Below are positions 33,020 through 43,212 of a DNA stretch of 64,000 nucleotides, piece by piece. The notes under the pieces were generated by a model. It was given only the letters and a program-made list of their open reading frames with translations, was not told the DNA's origin and made no database searches. This DNA is from Sarocladium kiliense. Its lineage: Eukaryota; Ascomycota; Sordariomycetes; Hypocreales; Sarocladiaceae. The DNA is taken from NCBI GenBank assembly GCA_030734395.1, contig JAUZTG010000017.1, forward strand, positions 248,001 through 312,000, written 5' to 3'. Positions within the stretch are counted from its first letter, which is position 1; the number at the start of each line of letters is the position of its first letter. A program made the translations under genes and the position numbers.

Positions 33020-35137
33020 CTACATGGGTGACAGTGATCTTCCTGTGAGGGGAGTGTCATCTGCGCAAACATGAGGTCGGCAATCCTCCGAGCATGTATG
33101 AGTTCTGTGGCGAAAGACTGATCTGCTCCCAGTCATAGCGTGGTAGATGCCCGCTTTGTCAACCGTTGGCACTTCAGGTGTTCTCTCGCGCACAATGCTA
33201 TCTCTGGTCCTGGATTTGGTCCAGGTCGAATCCACTGAGCTGAGCTCAGCTTCCAAGGAGTTGTAAGGCGTCGGTAGCTCTGAACCCTTGATTGTAGAAC
33301 TTGATCGGGTTGCAATCCTCGCTGGTTCCTTTCTGTATTCATCATGATGCTTATGAAATAGCATATGGCCACCTTTACGGATCTTGCTGAGAAAGGTTGG
33401 CGCGGTAGTCTCATTGGCAGGTTTACCGCGCCCATCTGGGACAGAACTTCGACGTTGGTGAGAGGCAGATCCAATCGCAGTCCCCATGCGGCCTTCGTCA
33501 ACCAAGACCGGGCCAATACCGAGGCTTCCGCATTGAAGTTCTGAATCGAAGGTTTTGTGATCAACTTTGTCGCAGTCATCGTCGGGAGTGCCGTGGAGGC
33601 TGTGGGCGAAGTGCGGGTTGTCATTGTTCCATGGGTTTTTATCTAGACATGGTGACAGTAGCTGACTCATCCCTCCCCCCTGGTGAAGGGCGTGGTCCTC
33701 TTCAGGGACTGTGGCCCTTTCTATTTCATTGTACTTGGTGGTCCACTCCTTGCTGCAGTGTCTGGACTGGAGGCGCGGGAACGAGGTGAGCCCGGGCTCA
33801 TGTTCCAGAGAGTCTGGTCCTCGTCCGGCCGTCCTCAACTCGCTGACGAAGATGTCACCGTTAATTGGCTCGGGAAAGTGTCGAGCCTGAAGCTGAGCTG
33901 ATATCCGGAGGTCTCGTTCCCTATCTGTTAGTTGTGCTGTGCTTCCGGCTCCACCCTCGCAATCTCTCTCAGCTTCAAGCCCGGGAAGGGAAGAGTGGTT
34001 TTGCTCCCAGGTGATTCGCGAAACACTGCGAGGCGATATGACGGTTGTCGTACTGGAGGAGATCGCAGGACTTCTGCTGATGGTTAGCACTTCGTTGATC
34101 TGCAAGTCAGATTTAGCATACGACGTTGTTGGGAAGCTGACTGTGGTTGCGGAATCGGCGCCTGCCTTGTTGCCCGGAATGAACGCATGCGAAACAGTGT
34201 CCAACTTCGGCCGCTGTGGTCCGCGTTGCTCCCTGGCGCTTGGCGCCACAGTACTGCAAGCCAGGGTATCCTCTTGCTGCTGGTGATGGTTCTGAATGAC
34301 CGCCTCCAGCATGTGCTGCATATCTCGTTCCGAAAGAAGATACATACCACCTGCCCTACGAATATGCCCCGCCGCATCAAAGATGTGAACCTCTGACCTT
34401 GGGAGACGCAAGGTAGATACACTGGCCTTCGCGATGCGCACCAGTGTCTGGATATGGTCGATGCTCAATGTGTGAGGACCAGTTCTCTGAATTGATGCTC
34501 CCTCCGACTCCTGTGTGGCTACTGAGAGCGGCGAGCACGTGCCCTCAGACGTATCCCTATTATCGCTCTGATCAGCCACTGAAGCGCCGGCGTTAGCATC
34601 CTCAGCACCTGCGGCCTCATTGGAATCGTCACTGTGGTCGACGATATAGGCCAAACCTCCGGGGCCCCAGGAAACCACAGGCGCACGAGCTGGCGGGCTG
34701 GCGCGCTCACGAACTGGATCTGAATGCGATGGAAGCATTGTTTCAACTTGTCCTATGGTGGTCCTTTTTGCATGTGCATGTATAGAGTTATCCGAGACAT
34801 AGCTTTGGTCCATTTGTTCACCTCGATCTGGTTGGGGGGTATTGGAGCCTTGAGTTGCAGCGGTTGAATCGTTGTGCGCCAGTGAGGACGGTGGCACAAA
34901 CGTGCTCAAGCCACCATATGTAGCATCCTGAGCTGAATTCTGGCGTGCTATAGTCTGAGTATCGGCCATGACTGTGTCAAATTCCTGACGCATGCCATCT
35001 GGACGATGCTGACGGGGTGATAAAACTCCCTTTTCGAGGTCGGTGGAGCGGGTTCGGTTGGTATTCGAAGGGTACAGCACTGCCTCGGGCTGGCCGGTGG
35101 CTGTGAAAATTCCAGGAAACTGAAGAGAGTGGCGCAT
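33020..35137 (-). CDS. Large disordered orphan protein, function unknown
   Basis: A single frame of 705 codons with an ATG at 35137 (aagaATG). The protein is Ser/Thr/Pro/Asp/Glu/His-rich and mostly disordered. One short ordered stretch (about residues 225-290) reads LSIDHIQTLVRIAKASVSTL and SEVHIFDAAGHIRRAG, followed by LLSERDMQHMLEAV. The C-terminus is Cys/His-bearing (HTCSEDCRPHVC). I do not recognise a family. A second open minus-strand frame in 34948-35496 overlaps its 5' end and may contain an upstream exon. The long stop-free frame supports a real gene, but its 5' structure is uncertain. Confidence 0.6.
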   Translation of the reverse strand: MRHSLQFPGIFTATGQPEAVLYPSNTNRTRSTDLEKGVLSPRQHRPDGMRQEFDTVMADTQTIARQNSAQDATYGGLSTFVPPSSLAHNDSTAATQGSNTPQPDRGEQMDQSYVSDNSIHAHAKRTTIGQVETMLPSHSDPVRERASPPARAPVVSWGPGGLAYIVDHSDDSNEAAGAEDANAGASVADQSDNRDTSEGTCSPLSVATQESEGASIQRTGPHTLSIDHIQTLVRIAKASVSTLRLPRSEVHIFDAAGHIRRAGGMYLLSERDMQHMLEAVIQNHHQQQEDTLACSTVAPSAREQRGPQRPKLDTVSHAFIPGNKAGADSATTVSFPTTSYAKSDLQINEVLTISRSPAISSSTTTVISPRSVSRITWEQNHSSLPGLEAERDCEGGAGSTAQLTDRERDLRISAQLQARHFPEPINGDIFVSELRTAGRGPDSLEHEPGLTSFPRLQSRHCSKEWTTKYNEIERATVPEEDHALHQGGGMSQLLSPCLDKNPWNNDNPHFAHSLHGTPDDDCDKVDHKTFDSELQCGSLGIGPVLVDEGRMGTAIGSASHQRRSSVPDGRGKPANETTAPTFLSKIRKGGHMLFHKHHDEYRKEPARIATRSSSTIKGSELPTPYNSLEAELSSVDSTWTKSRTRDSIVRERTPEVPTVDKAGIYHAMTGSRSVFRHRTHTCSEDCRPHVCADDTPLTGRSLSPM

Positions 35138-35712
35138 TCTTGCTTCCGTGGCGAGCCTCTTCTTCCTTTGGGAGTAGACGGGTCTTGATCCTCAAGTCGT
35201 GGCAGAAAGGGCACAGCTGGGTTGTATTCGAGAAGCCATGAACAGGGGCAAGCATCGGTGGATCTTTTCTGCTCCCAGAATGTCTGCAGCGTGGGTGAGT
35301 GGCTATAGGATAAAGTACTTAGGGGGGGATATGTGTAGTTCTTCGAGCAATTGGACGGTGCACGAGACCCGGATTGCTGTTTGCTGGTCGTGAACTGGAT
35401 GGGCAGTGTAATTCGGGCAGGAGCGGCAGGAGAAGCAGGCACACCTGTCTCTCCCTCCTCGACACCACGAGTAACATCAGATTCTGTCTTTGACAAAGTT
35501 AGACCTTGAGAAATATAGGAGAAGTTCGGTCGACGCCTGTGTCAGAGCCATTAGCCGAAGGCCGAGTCGAGTCTCAGGTCAGAACAGCAGACACTCTAGC
35601 ACCATCGGTTGGCATCTCCTTGTGTGCCTGTATTCTATGTCTATTACTATTCATTGAACTCCTCCGAGGTTCTTTTAATGTACAACGCAACTTCTCAGCT
35701 TGATGACTATCC

Positions 35713-37262
35713 TTATCGAGCTTGCGGCGTGCGTGACGGATCCGACGGCTTAACTGATTCAGTCGTCGAAGAAGCTGTAGACTCAACATCGCGGGTCACC
35801 TCGTGAGTTACGAGGATAGCACCATGTCCATCCGTCTGGTGTGGAAAGATCTCCTCTGTGCTGTCGTTTTTGCTGTGTGCCCCTGCAACGGCTTTGCTCG
35901 TCATTCCATACGCATGAGTGTGGTACGCCAGGGCGCCTTTGTTAGGTTGACTCCTTGCGTAGTCCCGGTGACTGTATGATTGCAAAGGGATAGATCCTGT
36001 CTTGCGGCCACCAGACTGTCCGTAAGGGGTTTGCGACGTCTTGTTGCTCGAAAGACCAAAGGCGTGGTTGAGCCACGGGACCTTCTGGATGACTTGGCGC
36101 AGTGATGGAATGCACGAACAGACGATCAGTGCTGCCAGTTCAACTTCGGACCAGATCATCGGCTCAGCGAATTCGTCTGTAGAACCTATCAGCGAGTGCT
36201 CGGGGGGATTGCGGGTATTGCAGGAGAACTTACAGGTATCGTCTGGGCCGATACGTGTGACATAAACAATCCTGATGACGGAGGTCACGCACACACTATC
36301 CTGCGGTCAGCAACGAGAGTACAGATTGATGAAGTCCCATCATTACTTACAGCAGACCCAACGACAACATGCAAATGAGTCCAATGCGCTTTGCAAGTGG
36401 CAACTGCAATTTCCACATGGCGGGAATGGGCTGGACAAAGAGGAAAAGATCGGTGACCAGGTTAAAGATGAACTGCGAGTCGCATCAGCGTCACATCCGC
36501 TATTGATTTATTATTGCTCCGACGAACCGTTGACCACCAGAGAACTCGTAGATCCAAGCACTGGCCAACAACATCCACGCGATATGAGGCGATAATCGGC
36601 CTGCACTTCAGTGCGACAATCAGTGTCTCCTCAATTGCCTGGCATGCGAGAAACGCGATGAGAATCTTGTTGAGAATTTGAAGAACTCGATTCGGTTGGA
36701 TTCGGATATAGAGGACAGCGAACGACATCTTTGCCAAGGGTACGCCAATGCTGTATGAACCCGAACATGCCGTAGTGAACTGTACGCATCATATGCAAAG
36801 TCAGCTGAGTGCTGTGCGTGGAGCAGAGAATAGCGAGACGGACCCTCAAAAATGCTTCATAGTCGGATGTGTTCACAGCGTCTCGGTGTCTGCCGAAGCC
36901 GATCTGGCTTGCTGCATCATCTTGGTCAGTTTGACGACGATGCGGAAGAAGTAACCGAGTGGATTGCATACCAAAGATGACGACGATGCACAGAGCCATC
37001 AGACACACCTACAAAAGATCAGTATCAGAGTCAAGCTTTGCTCTCCGAGTCGAATCGCCTCACCCATGAGCCTGCAATCAGGTCTGGTCATATCAATCAG
37101 CATCCACGCCAAGATGGAAAGCTTCGGTGACGACTTACAATCATCAAGTCCAATAACCTTCATGTTCGTCCGAATCCAAAGTCGCAGAGCAACTAGGATT
37201 GTCACGATGGACATGATGGTCGCCGACGCTGCGAGGAGCGAGCCAGTGAGGTCGTCAGCCAT
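35713..37262 (-). CDS. SAT4/PTH11-type rhodopsin-domain membrane protein (eight exons)
   Basis: I reconstruct exons 37262-37139, 37071-37064, 37008-36972, 36911-36844, 36779-36528, 36472-36351, 36295-36234 and 36176-35713, giving 378 residues with every phase matching. Seven hydrophobic segments fit the fungal rhodopsin (SAT4) domain: TM1 SAATIMSIVTILVALRLW, a CSWVCLMALCIVVIF segment, PLAKMSFAVLYIRI, the hallmark FIFNLVTDLFLFVQPIPAMW, LAKRIGLICMLSLGLL, and a last helix with EFAEPMIWSEVELAALIVC. A cytosolic tail of about 120 residues follows. The family includes PTH11-like receptors implicated in surface or host sensing; the ligand is unknown. Exon 2 is only 8 nt, the smallest in the window. 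Minor doubt remains on the exact junction after GLDD. Confidence 0.85.
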
Positions 37263-40200
37263 GGTCGCGAAGCTGCAACCGGTTGATACCGGACGTCGGA
37301 CGTCGTCGACTAGGAGAACAGGCTTAAGCCAGGTAGCAAAAGCAATGACTGAGCTTTCACACTCTGTGATGGTCGTACAGAAGGAATGTAACTTCTTCTC
37401 TTCACGAATTCTGGGGGTAGAGGCGGATCGGCAACGTACTTTAATCGGTCTGGGGGAAAGGAACCCTTGGATCTAGTCGCCCCGTATTCCATGTGCCCAG
37501 TAGGGCGGATTCGAACACGGATGTCACCAGATAGTGCCACCAGTCCTGCTCGAAATCTTCGCCGAACCCCCTGGCTAGGAATTCCTCGCCAATGATGATC
37601 GCAGGACTGCCTGCTTAGAAGGATAGGGGTGACCTGCCAAGTCGATGGCGATTGTCCCCATTCCATCGTGTCAACTGTGGGCTGAGCTGAGTGAAGCCTG
37701 CCGGGAAAGGGAAAGGCTCGAGGCTGCTCGAGGCCCGCTAGACGACTCCTGGAGTAAGTTAACACGCCATTTTGACCCAGCGCGAGTATTTTTGCACAAT
37801 GAATCAGTGCCAGCAGGTCGCAAGCGTGCCCAGACGCACAGACGCACGGTCGCAACCTTCGACAACTCCAGGTGGCTCCGGGGCCCCGGGGGCAAACGGG
37901 TCCAATGCCGTGGAGTCAAGTGCGGACCTGGGGTTGGTTATAGGATCAAAGAGGAGCAAGGGGGTGGACCATGTCTGGCTTTCTTCACAAGCGAGTCTCT
38001 GGCTTTCCTGAGCTCGTCGTTCATGACTCGCACTGTTGCAGAAAACTCCCCGTGGGAGGCTGCATCGCCTGTCAAGGTCTCGCCGTGACAACAGTCGAGC
38101 TCCTGAACCTTACTGCAACTGGGTTAATCTGAACCCTGCCATCCTCGTAGTTCGTCTTCGAGAAATGAGCACGTCTCCCCGAGCTCGGGTGGGTTTCGAG
38201 CGCAGATCTGCAGCACAACAGCTCCAACACCCGCCTGGGGGCATGATCGCCCGGACCCCAGAACTAACACGACTAGCAGAGGCGGCCGCTCAGACGATAT
38301 GAATAGACTCGAATTGATCGTCGGGTGGTTCCAATCCCGCTAAAGAAATTGTTCTCAAGATTGTTCTCAATACCATTCTTCAGTGACCACTGCATTTGCT
38401 GCAGGTAGAGACTGTTTTATGCAGAGAAGACAACCAAGCATTCTGCGTGCTGGTCAGTGCCGTGTCGGAGGTTTTGCGCTGCGCCCCGGATGTTGATTTC
38501 CGATCTGAGAAGAGTCCCTGCCACATGCAGCGAAAGGTTTCTGGCCAGGCCAAGCCATACTTTGGCTGCTTGGGGTGTCTTCGAAGTCCAGCGATTGGCT
38601 AGCCACGAACCCCTGAGACCGAAGGATCTTACTAGGCATCGGTTGCACCGTCTCCCTGTTCTGCTCAAGACCAAGTATACCTTACCCCTGCAGTGGGTGT
38701 GAGGTCGAGGGGTCCCTTCTTGAGCGACGCATAGACCAACATCGGCCGACCCTCATGCGCGCTGCATCAGGACCAACGTTTGCGACCACAATTTCGAGAG
38801 TTTCTCCCAGTCGAAAGCACTGTGCCATGTCGCATTTGGGTTTCGAGCCTTCATGACACAGGATGTGCTACTAAACGAGGGTAGGCAACATTTCTCAAAC
38901 TGCGTAAGGTACCTATGTTCCATCAAGGAAACTTCGTGTTAAGAACCTAGTCCAGACATTCGCGCAAGCAGGAAACGCCCGTGCGCAATTTGACATTGTA
39001 GAATCCAGTCAAACCAAGAGTCACTGCAACAATCGCTTAGTAGCTAGTGGCGACAGCGACTCGCAGCTAGCCCTCAGCTCTGCCCGTGCCTGGATACTAG
39101 ATTGCGATGTGGCTTACGACGGAATGTGGCAACAGCATGTCCGAAGCCATGCGCTGTTGCCTTGGAGAGAAATGAAACTGGGTAAGGCACACGTTCCGCC
39201 TATAGTCCGACGGGTAGGTCGGGACGCAAGCAATAGATTGAACGCCATGCTGTACCATCCCAAGGAGGTCAGGATGTACGTCGGGCCCGAGTTCACGAGC
39301 AAAGAGCGGAAGGCTGGTAGATCCAGTTGGCCACGCACAAGCCTGCGAATTATTTGTCGAGCTTCAACGGAGTCACGAATTATTGATGGCATTGTTCGTG
39401 ATGAAGAGCACACTCAATCACTTTGTACAGGAAAGGACTGGATTGGTACGAGGAATATCATTAAGATCCTTTCCCTCAAACCTGTTCCACCGTAGGTGGA
39501 CATCTTCTCTGATGCATCTGGGACCAGAATCTGAGGACTGGCTGAGGACTACTACGCCGCTGGAGCGACTTGGCAGGGGAAGACTTTGCAAGAGGCGAAG
39601 GATTATGCGTGTTGGGTTGAGCTATCAGGTTATGCTTCGAATGCAATGACCGGCTGTGCCATGCTGTGTGGATCGAACAGCGTGCCCCCTACTTACGGTT
39701 CATAGTACCAGGTATGCCTTCTCAGTTCCAATCTTATCCCGCCAGCAATCGATCCTGACATCTCAAGCGCGAATATTCCAGCGATCAGTCATCATGCACA
39801 CAAAGGTATACAATAGGGCAAGGTTTGCCTGATGGGCAGCTACCGCTCATGGGAGTATCTCTACGGCCCTGCAGTGTTTGCCCCAGCAGTTATTTACTGA
39901 CGACCTTTCACTCTGAATTTTGACAGGATGATTCTCCGGGTCTCCAAGTTATCGAAAATGAGGATTCGTCTGCCTCCGGATGGTCAACGTCGCGTGCTCC
40001 TCACCCGGGCTTTCAGCACCTTCCTGATCGTACAAGCTGAGAACACGTAGCTGAGCGACATTGATGTCCTTCTGCCCCAGATGACGAATGACAAGAAGGA
40101 ATCTCGTTCAACGACGGCTAAGGTACCTACTGGATGGCCACAGTGCTTGTGAAGTTGCTCACTTAACATCATTCGCCTCTGTGCATGCGAAGTCAGCCTC

Positions 40201-41247
40201 GATCCTAGTTGATGGCGGTGGAAAGGAAGAGGAACACAAAGAGACAAAAACGCGAAAAGTTGACCGGGAAAGATGGCCTCTTGACTGGTGACAATAGTTA
40301 GGGGTGCCTCCTTAGTCAAGAAGTCGCAGTTGCTGTGAGAGAGGACATCATGCAGCGAGGAGACTTGGAATCACGTAATCTTTGAGGACACATGCAGTCA
40401 AGTACGCCGAGATTAGTTATGTACCTTCGAAATCATCCAATCATCCACTTGTATCCGTAGGTGGCTTGCCGAAGAGATGTGACAGACAACCCTGGCTTTG
40501 GAACTTCAGGTCTCATATTCTACACGGGAACATGCAATGGCATGAGAGTTGACTGCTTGGTTCATGAGCATGGGATTCCCCCTTTTGCTTTAATGTATTT
40601 AGGTCTCATCCTCGAACACATGCACAATCATCATATTAGTGCCAGTCTGCTTCGGTTGAGGTGCTCACTTTCAGCACCAAGCTGATCTTACATGTGTTTC
40701 GATGCTTGCTCTAAAGGGATTCAACATTTGGCTGCACAGCCTCAAGAACAGGAAGATGCATCTGCAGCGGTCTAATCTCTCCGTATTGAATTCAGTTGAG
40801 AGAGCCGCACGTCAACAGACTCATGACTCGGCTCGGGCATCATCGGAAATGTACCGGAGAGCAGTGCCCCACCCACGGGCATTCGTCGTCACTGAACGAG
40901 CAGCTGCAGGCTGCACCCCACACCTGAACAGCCGGGAGCAGATATCGACGACTCCCTTCGCGCCATCAATTTCCATCCATTCTTTGAACTTCTGCACCTC
41001 AAGCTACCGCCGCTCGTCCTTGAACAGCCTCTGCCGCCAATCTATTTCGTTCCTTCCAGCTGGCTGCTCTGGCCCTCGAGACCACCGCGCGCCCGGCCCT
41101 TCACTGAACGCTGCCCGCTGTCGCCAACCGTGGCTGCTCCGTGGCTTGCTGCAGCTCGCCAAACTGCTGCTGCGCAGTACGCGCACACACGTATGATCCT
41201 GCTGGCTGCAGTGTGACTGCAGATCCGCACTGCTGCAACCAAGAACC
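37263..41247. other. Gene-poor interval of about 4 kb
   Basis: No frame has convincing coding character. Several frames of 100-180 codons occur on both strands (for example 37310-37855 minus and 39109-39495 plus). They lack ATG starts or have random composition. The last 400 bases are C-rich and probably the long 5' leader of TCO89. A B-box-like GATTCGAA string near 37505-37520 does not fold into a tRNA. Confidence 0.5.
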
Positions 41248-42939
41248 ATGGCCCGCGACCAGGACCAGGACCAGGACAGTCTATCCCCAAGCGAGGGCCA
41301 ATCACAGGATTCTAGGCGTCCGCATCTCAGCCATCACAAGAGCGATGACTCTCACAACACCAGCAGCGACGCATTGTCCAACCATCACCAGCATCAGCAC
41401 CGCTCCAAGCACAAGGCGCACCACGTCGGTCGCACCCACGGCCGCGTACCATCATCAAAGGCCCTCAACAGGCACCATCAACTTGCCCACCCCGCCCGAC
41501 CGCCGCATCGACGAAATCCCTCCGAACCTGACTTTGCCCGTGTTCAGCGTGCCGCACCTAACACGAACGCTGCGCACCGCCGCTCCACAAGTGAGGTGAA
41601 GCTTTCTCAGCAATCTTCTGCTGCTAGCCTCACGAAGAGCGTGTCGCATTCAAGCCTCAAGCGCAATCGTTCCCACGCCGAAATCACCAAACGTACGCGA
41701 TCTTCTGACAAGCTCAAGCGCACAGCCAGCGGCACCGATATTGATCTGCCTCGTCACAAATCGGGCAAGTCGCAGGTACACTTCGATCTCGGCGATGACC
41801 CTGAAGACGAATGGGTAGACGCCAGCGAGTCCAACTCCCCTTATCTGTCGCGGAAGGGTTCCATTGTCAGTTCCGGACAGTCCTCCCGGCAAGGCGGCAG
41901 TGCCGGCAATTCGAGGCCTGCAACCCCAAACGACTCTGCGCAGCACCCGCCACATCTATCCTCTCCCGAGCGCGAGCGAGTGAACCACAAAGCATATCTT
42001 ACGAGTCGACTGCTCCAGCGCACCCCTTCCCACGGTGCCCCTCCCCAGATGACTCCCGACACAGTCCAGGTCACGCCTGCACAAGTCTCACCTGCCTCAA
42101 CGGATCGTGATGGCCAAGCGACGGTGGGCAGCGGTGAAGCACTAACTTCGCGATTCGTTGATGGCCCCGGTTCTGGTATCACTCCTGCCGCATCATTCCT
42201 TCAGACTGGCGCGACGCCTAGCCTTGGCGTACGACGGCCTCAATCGGAGGCGAATTTGTCCCGTTCGAACGAGGATCCACGAGGCTCGACCCCAACGCCA
42301 CAAGTCGATGACAGCGCACTTGTGCCACGAACTGCGCGCCGCACGAGAGCACCGCCAGCCGAGACATCACGGACCCAACAAAAGCTGAACCTCCAGCGAG
42401 CAAGCTCTGTAATTGAGCCCAGTCAGGCCGTGGCAGGGCTGGGCGTCCTTCCGGGGATCAACCCTCTTATTGGAGCTGGAGGAACGGGCTACGATGGCAC
42501 TCAGAGTCGCGATCCCAGGATGACGAAGCTCATGGAACGCACCGGCATGGAGTATCTAGTTGTCCGCCGATATCAGAACCCTATTGCGCGCTCGCTGAAC
42601 CGATTGAGCAAGACGAATGGAGCGCACTCCTCTCGTCGTATACCTCGGCCGAGTACGGCCACGATCAGCAGCAAGAAGCCCGTTGATTTACCTTTACGGC
42701 ATGCTCGCAATGTCAGCATGCCGGATGCACGACGCCCCGACACGCCTAACAGTGCCCGGCGTCCAGGTACAGGCTCCGGTGCCTCCGTACGCGCCAGCGG
42801 GGCGGAGTCCAGCATTGATGGTGACGATGGAAGGAGACTGAGCGGCTCCAGCCTTGTTGGTGAGGAGATTGATGGTACGGCAGCGTTGCTTCGAAACTTG
42901 TGGGACAAGTCGACGGACTTGAGCGCAAGCACTGACTGA
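41248..42939 (+). CDS. tco89: TORC1 subunit TCO89
   Basis: An intronless gene of 563 residues, starting at accATGg. The protein is Ser/His/Arg-rich and mostly disordered, as in the family. Conserved TCO89 elements are HRRSTSEVKLSQQSS, the acidic SQVHFDLGDDPEDEWVDASE with SPYLSRKGS, and the TSRLLQRTPSHGAPPQM block. Later come SRFVDGP, LNLQRASSV and MEYLVVRRYQNPIARSLNR. TCO89 is a fungal-specific component of the rapamycin-sensitive TOR complex 1 at the vacuole, needed for normal nutrient and osmotic signalling. The assignment rests on these conserved blocks; low-complexity parts contribute nothing. The C-terminus has LLRNLWDKSTDL. Confidence 0.85.
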   Translation: MARDQDQDQDSLSPSEGQSQDSRRPHLSHHKSDDSHNTSSDALSNHHQHQHRSKHKAHHVGRTHGRVPSSKALNRHHQLAHPARPPHRRNPSEPDFARVQRAAPNTNAAHRRSTSEVKLSQQSSAASLTKSVSHSSLKRNRSHAEITKRTRSSDKLKRTASGTDIDLPRHKSGKSQVHFDLGDDPEDEWVDASESNSPYLSRKGSIVSSGQSSRQGGSAGNSRPATPNDSAQHPPHLSSPERERVNHKAYLTSRLLQRTPSHGAPPQMTPDTVQVTPAQVSPASTDRDGQATVGSGEALTSRFVDGPGSGITPAASFLQTGATPSLGVRRPQSEANLSRSNEDPRGSTPTPQVDDSALVPRTARRTRAPPAETSRTQQKLNLQRASSVIEPSQAVAGLGVLPGINPLIGAGGTGYDGTQSRDPRMTKLMERTGMEYLVVRRYQNPIARSLNRLSKTNGAHSSRRIPRPSTATISSKKPVDLPLRHARNVSMPDARRPDTPNSARRPGTGSGASVRASGAESSIDGDDGRRLSGSSLVGEEIDGTAALLRNLWDKSTDLSASTD

Positions 42940-43212
42940 GAGTGGTTTCAGTGCCCAAGGCAAGGCGTTCCGGTTGCGTCTTATGGATGCGGTTTCTGTT
43001 CAGCTAGGTCGTCTTCTGGGAGCATTAAGGATAGAGTTGCTTTGCCTTGAGCTATTAAATAAGGTAATCATTTCGTATTTAGTATGGTCTACCCAGAAAC
43101 ACTCATGTACGTGACCGCTTGCGCTGCTTCTATGGTGCTACCCACTCTGGTTCTAAGATCCGAAGACCAAAAAGCCTCATCTGCTTTATGTGTATGCGTT
43201 GCCAACATCTAT

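Noticed and set aside
37500..37530. GGATTCGAAC string suggesting a tRNA on the minus strand
   Set aside because: The T-stem does not pair and no cloverleaf can be drawn.
37310..37855. 181-codon minus-strand frame
   Set aside because: No credible ATG context, no motif, and random-looking amino acid order.
39109..39495. 128-codon plus-strand frame considered as transposon remnant
   Set aside because: It starts at a GTG and shows no reverse transcriptase or transposase motif.
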